Assembly: GCA_934047225.1 (NCBI GenBank)
Contig: CAKOHE010000120.1
Location: forward strand, 1 to 64,000
DNA: 64,000 nt
Source of the DNA: Ypsolopha sequella
Lineage: Eukaryota; Arthropoda; Insecta; Lepidoptera; Ypsolophidae
Direction of reading: 5' to 3'
In this document: positions 56,018 to 64,000 of the stretch, piece by piece
Position numbering within the stretch: position 1 is the stretch's first letter
How the letters are laid out: every line of letters begins with the position of its first letter
Made by a program: the position numbers and the translations under genes
The notes under the pieces: model-generated
Seen by the model: the letters and a program-made list of their open reading frames with translations, nothing else
Told to the model about the DNA's origin: nothing
The model's database searches: none

Positions 56018-56270
56018 TGAACTTATCCTTTCAGTATATGATATAACTTATTCCACAGGCCATTATCCTGCCATTGGAATCAACATCTGAATATTGAACT
56101 TATCCTTTCAATGTACCCATTTACTACATTCCACAGGCCATTATCCTACTAGGTACATTAACTTTTTACATTCAATGCACCCATCATGTATTCCGTTGGC
56201 CATTATCCTGCCTTCGGAAATAACCTTCCAAATATAATGAACTTATCCTTTCATTGTATCCATATGATAT
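56018..56270. repeat. Degenerate tandem repeat of about 70-78 bp
   Basis: Units begin GAACTTATCCTTTCA (56018, 56095, 56239; a third, diverged, near 56173) and include ATTCCACAGGCCATTATCCT. Two units can form TTCCA/TGGAA or TTCCG/CGGAA stems around the GGCCATTATCCTGCC core. Confidence 0.75.
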
Positions 56271-56329
56271 AATATTTCATTATATTTTTATGTTAATCAT
56301 ATTTCCTTAACAATTAAACATATCGTAAG

Positions 56330-56856
56330 AAAGAAAGAAAAGAAAGAAAAGAGCTTTATTTCAGACACCACAGAAAACAAAACAAAAAGAAAACAAATTA
56401 AAAACGAAATAGCCATATTGTGTGGTTATGAAAAAGGAGTCCAGCTCAGCTTAATGCCACAGCCGAAGCCACAGCGCTGGTATTCTGCTGGATCCTACTA
56501 AAATTAAAACTAATAACTATAACATAATAATATCAAACTTAAAATAAAATAAAAGCGTAAAGCATAAAATACATAAAAATGATAAGAAAAATAAATAAAT
56601 TGTAGTTGTTTAATAAGTAAATATGTAAATCTGAAATAAATAAACTAATAATAGCAAAAATACTTTTAAAATGCATATTTATAAAATACTAAATATATTA
56701 TTTCTTATCAAGGCATCGTTATTTGATTTTCAATTAAATAGCACTTGAGTTTAATTCGAAAATTAGCCTTCGTCTTGCATTCTCGAAAAGGTGGGGGCAG
56801 GTCATTCCACACCTTTGAAGCCCTGTACCTAAAACTTCCCCTGAACCTAGCTGTTT
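56330..56856 (-). pseudogene. LINE 3' end with ORF2 C-terminus
   Basis: Minus strand 56856-56716: RFRGSFRYRASKVWNDLPPP then FRECKTKANFRIKLKCYLIE and a stop. The YRAxxxWNxLPxxxR...FKxxLKxYL pattern is the usual C-terminal end of Jockey/RTE-type LINEs. The 3' UTR runs down to a GAAAGAAAGAAAAG complement at about 56330. Confidence 0.75.
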
Positions 56857-57395
56857 GATGTCGTATTTAAATATATTTTTATTGTTGTCTATAAAACATT
56901 CCTTTCAACTAATATTAACGTGTATAATCATTGTAGAAACCCTTTCTACCAACAAATCTTAACACTATTGCCTTAACATTATACCCCATATTATAATTAT
57001 CATAATCACATCAAAAATTAACCATAATTTTATTCCGAGTTTGTCTCATTAACATCATATACCATCTCATCTACATCTTCCCTTCTCTCATTTACATTTA
57101 TCCGATCATAATTAGAAACTTCTTCTCCATTTAGTCTATCGCTACTATTTTCACAATCATTCTCGCTTTCAACATTCAAATCATCACTTTCATATGACCT
57201 ATTGTTAATTATTCTATAATTCGTATCAAATATTGTTTTACATTTTCTTCTAAGTTAAGTTGATATAATCGAATACTATTTATCACGTGACAACACTTTC
57301 ATGTTAAGTGAAGTTGGTACGCCTGATTTTTCTAGCCAATGGGAAATAGTCCCGCTAACTCACCATGCCACGGTATAATTCCAAACGAAGGTACA
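56857..57395. other. Gene-free stretch
   Basis: AT-rich, with scattered TTCATC/CATTC words; nothing assigned. Confidence 0.4.
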
Positions 57396-58005
57396 TTAGG
57401 GCTACGTTTCAAAACGTGTGATCTTCGTGCGAAATTTCACTCGTTTTTAAGAAAGAGGCAGAGCTATATACTAGAAAGAAAAAGAAAGATCTGGTTTTGT
57501 AACGCTTGCGAGTGATTCCCGTGAGAAAAGCGTTTTGGAACGGTCTGGAGTAACACACGTCAAGTAAATACATAACCTCAAATCAAAATAAATAAATAAA
57601 GTAAAGTGCCTAATAAAGAAGGAATTGAACCGATACCTATTGCTCTTAATATGGATGACATTGTAACCTTTGCATTTGCAAGCCATAAATCTCTCGGAGC
57701 AGTTTCGAAAAATTTTCACCGTATTCGTAAGGAAATTTTGAATTCTATTTTCAAAATTCGTCTGAATCCCGAGAAAACTCCGAAATGACAACTGTCAGGC
57801 GAATTTTATCGGTACCCAGACCGAGTTAGAAATCGCACTTGTCAGTGTGATATTTACATTTCTCGAAAGCGTTTCAAAACACTTAGCGCAACTGTCAGGT
57901 AACAGTTCGTTTACCCTCGGTTTCACTCGGGTCGATTTTTGAACGATGCAGGGTAAAATTCGCATCGCTCCGAGTGATAATCACACGTTTCGAAACGTAC
58001 CCTAA
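57396..58005. mobile_element. Non-autonomous DNA transposon (610 bp)
   Basis: Terminal inverted repeats of about 27 bp: TTAGGGCTACGTTTCAAAAC on the left and its complement GTTTCGAAACGTACCCTAA on the right. The short ORFs inside lack homology. Confidence 0.7.
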
Positions 58006-58750
58006 CTGGTAGACAGGCGACCAACTTACTTGTACACAGCTGTAAAAGGTATTGAAATATATTTGTGTGAAGTACCTGTGCTACTGAGTATTTAATTTAA
58101 TACTTCAGAAGCGGAAGTGGATCACCGCCCTTTGGTATGTAATTATCTGTATATTTCTTCAATACACTTTATTATGACACATTATTTAAATTAAAAAAAA
58201 AAGTGTTTAAATAGTGGATTACTAGTGGTGGCTCATTTCTGCCCACTACTGATGTAGCTTATTGCTAATACAGAAAAAAAAGCCCCAAAGCAAACCGTAA
58301 AATTTTTTCATGGTTGCCTATTGTTGCTAATTATATTGGTTTGCTTGCTTTGAATTTCTGAAAACTACCAATTATTGTGTTTATACTAGTAGTAATCGTG
58401 AGTGAGCTTATGTTTTCCCTGGCTTACACACTCATAATATTCTGGGAAGACTATAGAATACTACACCTCGTATGTGATTGTAGTATGTCGCACTAAAACT
58501 AGCACTGCCTGATGTTATTTTTTAAGCTATATTACAGTTATATGTTTTTGTTGCGAAATCCATCGCTTTGAATACTCTAATTATTATACACTCTAAATAT
58601 TTGTGCTTTGAAATTTGTTTCTGATTGATTTCAGGTTTGTAATGCACTGTAATAATAATCAGTATATTATAGTTATTTGGTTACGCCAATATTAACTTCA
58701 CAGTACACCTACAGTGCAAGCGGTACTCACTTTTTGTGAAGGATGCCGAA
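58006..58750. other. Gene-free stretch
   Basis: No supported gene. GAAGCGGAAGTGGATCACCG near 58108 is not recognised. Confidence 0.4.
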
Positions 58751-59430
58751 GCATAAACCTGCGGGGTCAGCGGACCGATCAACAGCTGGTACCGCGAGTA
58801 CTTGACGGACCGCTCCTACCGGGTAAGAGTGGGCGAGGAGCACAGCGGGCCGCAGCAGTGGGCAGCGCGGCGCGGAGTCGCGCAGGGTTCCGGCTGTGGC
58901 CCGTTGTGCTACCTGATGCACGTGAACAGCCTGTGCAACGTGGTCCGCCATTGCTCAGCGTACATGTTCACGGACGACCTGTGCACCTTGCAAGTGCTAG
59001 CACGGTCTGGACTGCTATGGATCTATATTCAAAACATACATGGATAAGATTGAAAATAGACAAATAAAATTTTTAAAATTCCTAGTCAGTAAAAATGTTA
59101 GAAGAAAACACAAAAATAATATCAAAATATTGTACTCAATCTGAAAAATTCTACCGGCTTCATTAAAATATAAATATATAATAGCAGTAAATAGCCATAG
59201 CACCCCAGATCATAGGATACCTAAACAGCATGGGCTCAACACGAGAGCTGCTGCGCAAGGGATATATGAAACTGTAAAAGTGAATAACTATTTTGGCGGC
59301 AGAATGTTAAAGCGCAAAATTCCAATGTTATATAATGAAATGCCGATTCATATAAGATCTGAACAAAATAAAAATAAATTCGCGAAGTTATATAAAACTT
59401 ACCTTTTACAAAACATGAAAACATTGACAG
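58751..59430 (+). pseudogene. Degraded LINE reverse transcriptase
   Basis: 58757-58995 reads GVSGPINSWYREYLTDRSYR, then GVAQGSGCGPLCYLMHVNSL and AYMFTDDLCTL. These are the LINE RT motifs (L/VxSY, VPQGSxLGPLxFxLYxNDL, YADD) with YADD changed to FTDD. After internal loss, 59225-59433 reads HGLNTRAAAQGIYETVKVNN and NKFAKLYKTYLLQN, the ORF2 C-terminus. The copy is dead. Confidence 0.75.
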
Positions 59431-59579
59431 ATTAAAATAGCATTTTATTATTTACTATTAATGTACCTAACTACTTATAATTTAGTACATAACTATCTAA
59501 TTTATAGAAAAAGAAGTGCGACTGCCTCCCCACAGACAAACCAAATTTCTACTTGGTTTTGTTTGTATTTAGATTAAGT

Positions 59580-59635
59580 TATCTTTGAAATAAATAAACA
59601 TATTCATTAATTCATTAATTCATTCATTCATTCAA
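59580..59635 (+). repeat. (ATTCATTA)n LINE tail
   Basis: TGAAATAAATAAACATATTC followed by ATTCATTA/ATTC repeats, the simple-repeat tail of the preceding LINE. Confidence 0.75.
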
Positions 59636-60063
59636 GTACACATAGCTAACTAGACTTTTCTATGGAAACACCTTCTTTCATCGCTTGCATTTCATTGGAA
59701 AAACTACTCTCTTGTGATAATCTGATGCAAACATTGAGAGAAGCTGTGAGTTCCTTAACTGATAAGAAACCAGATGATGTTACCAACTCATCATTTTTAG
59801 GCTTAGTTCTCGCTTTGAGTTTACAATCCTTAAGGGCGCACCAAGCGTTTGCCGTTGTCTCTATCGTTTTCTTTATGTGTAAAGAAGAAAAAAATAACCA
59901 AACTTTTGCACTTTTTCCATGTTTTTCGTTGTTATTTTCATCATATTGTTCTTAAATAAAAAAACTATGGTGTATAAACGCTCCAGTAGCTTTAGTAAAT
60001 GAATTATCCTATCAAATTGCTTATTTATATAAAAAGTAGGAAAAAAGGGGAAAAATTGTATGC
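59636..60063. other. Gene-free stretch
   Basis: An ATG-started frame at 59662 (97 codons) has no recognisable homology and is most likely chance. Confidence 0.4.
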
Positions 60064-60175
60064 TAAGATATTGCTGTTGTGTGCGTACTGTAGTTCGTGC
60101 GTACTAGCACGCACACATATTAGCCGCGCGATGTACCTTTGCTTGAAGATAAACTACTGTTCTTGTTTTACTGTG
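60064..60175. repeat. Dispersed repeat pair member (also 39397-39508)
   Basis: Same blocks as the 39.4-kb copy, with only a few substitutions. Confidence 0.8.
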
Positions 60176-60530
60176 CAGATTATGTTATTATTGCTACAGT
60201 GTATCATAGTACAATCAGTATAGCATGTTTTGGAATATTCAGGTACAATCAATGAAAGATGTTTTTGTTTCGTTAAAATATTTATTTTGCTTAAATTTAT
60301 TTTTTGTGGAAAGGTATGTATGTAGGGACATAAGCATTTGCTAATGTAGACAGAAAGCTCTTGATGTGACCACTGTGACCTCAATGCACGCGTGTCAATT
60401 TAGTTCTCTTCCCGACATTGTATAGTATAGACGTGTTTTCTTGTGTGGTTTTATCCACGTAACTTATAGTGACATATTTATATACGTAATAAATTTGTAA
60501 TACTTACTGTTTCGTCATTTTGACGCAGTA
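60176..60530. other. Gene-free stretch
   Basis: AT-rich; nothing recognised. Confidence 0.4.
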
Positions 60531-61851
60531 TTAATAATAATATAATAATAATATTTCTTTATTCGAGTAATAAAAGAACTCATTGTGTTAGTTATATACA
60601 AGGAAGGCTTAATTATCTAGGGTTAGTTAACACAAACATTAATTATATACAGTCGTTTTATAATTGATTACATAATAAATTTTACTTTATATGTAGGCTG
60701 GAACAGTGCCCAAGGTAGTATGCATCCAACCGGTTGGCGAACGTTCTAAGGATGTTGTTGCGGCTGGCCCGCACCCTGCAGAGCAGAGACGCGCTGCGCC
60801 TGCGCATCGTCGCGTAGAAGCAATCCACGCTTGCTTCCGCGAACATGCCCGAAGCACTGCAGAACCGGGGCAGCCGCACCAACGTCCTGAACGCGTCGTT
60901 ATACTGCACGCGAAGAGCGTTATACTGCTTTTGGGTATATTTCGCCCAGAGGGTGCCCGTATAAAAAGATGTGCAGTAGGCTCTGAACAGTGTAAGCTTA
61001 ACTTCTCTCGAGCTTCGGGCAAACCTCCGGGCAATCATGTTAGCCCTGACAGACAACGCTCTCCGCTCTCGCTCTATGTCTGCATCGTCCCTGAGACCAG
61101 CGGTGACTATGTGTCCCAAGTACTTAAACTGTTGCACCCTATTCAATGTTGCACCGTTCAGTTTAATAGGTGGTACATCCATGTGATAACCCGACCCGGT
61201 CTCAAAGACCATGCATTCACTCTTGCGGGCATTGTATAATAATCCGTGCGAGGCAGCATATCTTTCGCAGATCCTCAACAGTTTCACAAGACCATCGACT
61301 GAGGCGCTCAGCAGCACCATATCGTCCGCATAGCTGATGTTATTGACACAGACACCGTCTACATGACAACCTACGTGGGTGCTGCTGAGCTCCTCAATCA
61401 GTGCGTTCACGTAAAGGTTAAATAGCACAGGAGAGGTTAACCCACCTTGACGAACTCCACACTCCATCCTGTATGGATCCGAGCATGTGCCCGCCCAATT
61501 AACAATATTAACTTGGTTGTTATACCAATATTTAAAAATTGACGTTATATCAGATGGAACATCAGTATTTTTCAACTTTTCCCACAAAATATCGTAGCTG
61601 ACCAGATCGAAAGCCTTGGACAGATCAAGAAAACAAGCATAAACAGCAGTTTTTCGAGACGAGTAATATTTGACAGTTTCCTTCAAACATAAAACAGCCA
61701 TTTCCAATACCAGTATTGGTAGATTATCTTCAATAAGGGTCTTTAATTTGTGGCTACCGTGGAAATATGTGGTAATGAGACGGGTTTCGTGAGATTGAGA
61801 TGAATTTGTGCGGTTATGATTATTTACAGAATATTGTGGTCGTTTATACAT
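60531..61851 (-). mobile_element. 5'-truncated LINE with 3' (TTA)n tail
   Basis: Element boundaries inferred from the open ORF (61851-60682), its 3' UTR, and an ATTATTATTATATTATTA-type tail at about 60530-60555 on the minus strand. Confidence 0.65.
60682..61851 (-). CDS. Non-LTR retrotransposon reverse transcriptase, 389 codons
   Basis: Open frame with RT motifs in order: AVYACFLDLSKAFDLVSYD (catalytic Asp in motif A), GVRQGGLTSPVLFNLYVNAL (motif B), NNISYADDMVLLSAS (YADD, catalytic), then KLNGATLNRVQQFKYLGHIV (thumb) and a C-terminal SFYTGTLWAKYTQKQYNALR region. The intact catalytic residues and long frame indicate a young copy. The first roughly 45 residues (MYKRPQYSVNNHNRTNSSQS...) do not look like RT, so homology begins near LEMAVLCLKETVKYYSSRK. 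No endonuclease domain. Clade not assigned. Confidence 0.9.
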   Translation of the reverse strand: MYKRPQYSVNNHNRTNSSQSHETRLITTYFHGSHKLKTLIEDNLPILVLEMAVLCLKETVKYYSSRKTAVYACFLDLSKAFDLVSYDILWEKLKNTDVPSDITSIFKYWYNNQVNIVNWAGTCSDPYRMECGVRQGGLTSPVLFNLYVNALIEELSSTHVGCHVDGVCVNNISYADDMVLLSASVDGLVKLLRICERYAASHGLLYNARKSECMVFETGSGYHMDVPPIKLNGATLNRVQQFKYLGHIVTAGLRDDADIERERRALSVRANMIARRFARSSREVKLTLFRAYCTSFYTGTLWAKYTQKQYNALRVQYNDAFRTLVRLPRFCSASGMFAEASVDCFYATMRRRSASLLCRVRASRNNILRTFANRLDAYYLGHCSSLHIK

Positions 61852-61944
61852 ATGTTTTTGTAGAAACCGTTCAGGGTAGTTTCTTTTCAGGAGTCCACTG
61901 TGAATTTTGTCATGATATGTGGTAAGTGCATTTTGCTAATTGCA

Positions 61945-62012
61945 AATCCGCCGACCACGGAGTAGAGATAAAAAAATCGTTACCATACTCCCTATCACTC
62001 CGTGGTCGGCGT
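61945..62012. mobile_element. Short fold-back element
   Basis: CGCCGACCACGGAGT near 61949 is mirrored by ACTCCGTGGTCGGCG ending at 62010; the arms enclose about 30 bp. Confidence 0.75.
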
Positions 62013-62984
62013 GATAATGTCTATGGGTGTCGTGAAGCCATACCTATTTCTATTAGTATATTTAACTGATGCCGGGTCCAGGTTGTCGCGAATATCGCGA
62101 GTTCAATTTGCGTAAAATCATTTCTCATTATCAAATTAATAATTTTTACCTCATTGCACTTAACACGGCACCGGCAGGAGGAAGATGGCAACACTGTCAC
62201 GTTGATTGACGGTCAGCCATAATTTGGAGTTGAAGGAATAATCAATGGTTTTGTGTTTCAATGGTAAAAGGATCATTGGTGAGTCAGAACATGTTCACTC
62301 TGCTTAGAGAAAAGTACATATTCAGGAACAGATAGATTAGGATCGAAAGGTTGTATCTAGCAGTAAAAATGAGTATGATATCGCTGCGGCGATTGTATCA
62401 GTGTTATCAAGACAATCAGTATTTTATCAGACCAGCTGTGAGGATTGGGGTGACTGTAAGGGGAGGTTGGAGGTCACAGGGGTTTTGGGAGCCCGATTCA
62501 GATTAATACAATCATGATATTTTAGAAATAATAGTTTAGATCAGACAGTCAGATACGTGTGCACTATAAAGTGCAGGTACGTATATTATATAAATAAATA
62601 AGTTAAATTCGCAAGCCAAATAAGCTTCGCGACATGGTGGAGGAGCTGCTTTATTCCCTTTTTTTTTCTTACGCTTCCATCATTTAAACATACAATGGTA
62701 AAGGAAAACTCGCCTGAATAGAAGTTTGATAACCACTCCCTTTGTTGTCTGTTTTGGTTACTTACTACCATAGGCTGAGGATATCCTAAGTCTATGCTTA
62801 CATGCTTACCAAAAAAGGTGATCAGAGACAAACGATAGGGTTGTACCCTACACGATAATAATTTTCGTGTACGGAGTCGATAGCATCAAGATCAAGAAAA
62901 GAAAAAACGATTTCAGTGCCGATTTGAGTGGGCATCGATAGTACGGATTTTACTTCTTAGAATTTACATCGTGCACATTCAGTT
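62013..62984. other. Gene-free stretch
   Basis: Short open frames only; no splice-bounded or homologous coding sequence. Confidence 0.4.
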
Positions 62985-63345
62985 CCAGGGAACAGCCCTG
63001 GATTTAGTCATAGCCCCAGGAAACAGTCCTGCAAAACAGTCTCAAAGAACAGTATTGGATTCAGTGACAGTCTCAGGGAACAGCCCTGGAGTCACTGACA
63101 GTCCCAGAGAACAGCCGTAAAGTCACTGACAGTCCCAAGGAACAGCCCTGGAGTCACTGACAGTCCCAAGGAACAGCCCTGGAGTCACTGACAGTCCCAG
63201 AGAACAGCCGTAAAGTCACTGACAGTCCCAGAGAACAGCCGTAAAGTCACTGACAGTCCCAAGGAACAGCCCTGGAGTCACTGACAGTCCCAGAGAACAG
63301 CCGTAAAGTCACTGACAGTCCCAAGGAACAGCCCTGGAGTCCTGG
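62985..63345. repeat. 31-bp tandem repeat, about 11 copies
   Basis: Unit GTCACTGACAGTCCC plus AAGGAACAGCCCTGGA. Two forms interleave: AAGGAACAGCCCTGGA and AGAGAACAGCCGTAAA. Left copies are more diverged. Confidence 0.92.
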
Positions 63346-64000
63346 AGTCCGAATCACAAATCATACATACATGTCCGATATTTAGCATTCTGGTTATTTA
63401 CTAATTTCAGCTTGTGAAGTAACTATCAGTTCAGATATTCGCCGAATTCGTGGCGGAAAATTCAAGAATATATTTGTATTTGAGTTTTAAGATTATCAAT
63501 AAAAAATGTATGAAACTGATTTATTAAAATTATTTAGATTAATTTTTATTTTACGAAATTGTGATTTTTGAATCGGTACTTTCGTATCTTTCCCATCACT
63601 GTAAATAAGTAATAAACCAAAGACAATTGTTTTACTCCGCCACCAGTGTTATTTTATTTTTATTAATTAAATGATAATAAATTGTAAATAAATACACGTA
63701 CAGAGCTGCGAGGAGTCAGAACAACCAGTAAGTACCATATATATACTGCATTTACAATGATATGCTTTCTGACCTGTACAATTTAGACTAGTATACCTAC
63801 CCAATAATTTTTTGTTGGAATGGCTTTAATGTGAAAACGGGTCCAATCCAGAGAAAACGCCAAAATGAACACTTTTGAGCTATTACATATTATATAGGTA
63901 GATCACCAATTAAAGTAAAGGTTAAAATTTAGTATCGTTTGGCGGGCGTAGGAGGGGGAGGGGGTCAGGGAGGGCCCTGGTACCCCCCCCCATTTAAAGG
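63346..64000. other. Right end of window, no gene seen
   Basis: A 24-bp block at 63705-63728 sits between CAG and GTAAGT-like words but is too short to call an exon. A G-rich patch lies near 63945-63965. Confidence 0.4.

Noticed and set aside
57606..57788. 60-codon ATG frame inside the 610-bp transposon
   Set aside because: No transposase motifs and it overlaps an antisense frame; probably chance.
59662..59955. 97-codon ATG frame
   Set aside because: No domain, no splice or promoter support, and repeat-rich surroundings.
60706..61239. 177-codon plus-strand open frame
   Set aside because: It is antisense to the reverse transcriptase ORF, with no homology of its own.
63705..63728. Micro-exon between CAG and GTAAGT
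   Set aside because: 24 bp with no identifiable protein match, and cannot be shown to continue the hemocytin C8 domain.

Overview
The window looks like a piece of a lepidopteran (moth or butterfly) nuclear genome. The reasons are: AT-rich DNA with introns and GT-AG junctions; a multi-exon hemocytin/hemolectin-type gene; Helitron 3' ends with the GC-rich hairpin common in this order; several fold-back MITE families; and many LINE, SINE and Penelope-type remnants. No bacterial operon, CRISPR array or confident tRNA/rRNA gene is visible. Most of the sequence is repeat-derived.

Layout. (1) 1-2.8 kb: a reverse-strand non-autonomous Helitron (194-1058), one orphan exon-like block (1315-1508) of unknown gene, and one copy of a repeat that recurs at 48.6 kb. 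(2) 2.83-16.41 kb: a 43-bp satellite of about 316 copies with no net insertion or deletion. It contains two roughly 5.2-kb segments offset by exactly 5,332 bp (124 units). It abuts an 18-bp HindIII-site satellite (16.41-17.73 kb, 73 periods). A 27-28 bp satellite follows at 18.21-18.60 kb. (3) 18.6-23.3 kb: SINE, LINE and MITE debris. (4) 23.35-37.79 kb, plus strand: 17 exons of a secreted multidomain protein with EGF, CCP-like, EGF, VWD, C8, TIL, VWC, VWD and the start of a second C8. I read this as hemocytin/hemolectin (hemocyte clotting and nodulation factor). Reading frame and intron phase agree across every junction. Both ends of the gene are missing: the first exon seen enters in phase 1 and the last leaves in phase 1 inside a C8 domain. 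Introns carry a full-length Helitron, a 5'-truncated LINE with an open C-terminal ORF, a SINE with a nested MITE, and several fold-back elements. (5) 37.8-64 kb: no further hemocytin exon is recognisable. The stretch holds MITEs, LINE 3' ends, a Penelope-like element with a GIY-YIG endonuclease domain (52.4-52.8 kb), the 3' half of a SmD1 snRNP protein gene (55.2-55.6 kb), a LINE with a 389-codon open reverse transcriptase ORF (minus strand, 61.85-60.68 kb), and a 31-bp tandem repeat near 63 kb.

Three points stand out. First, the exon encoding the middle of the first VWD domain is amplified as seven full 177-bp exon-plus-22-nt-spacer units and one diverged eighth, all in frame. Second, the exon that completes the VWC domain has no in-frame AG acceptor; the only junction that restores the domain uses AC. 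Third, a recurring CGGCCATCC leader is followed by 7-bp hairpins whose stems differ completely in sequence but are fully paired, which suggests a structured RNA carried by a dispersed element.
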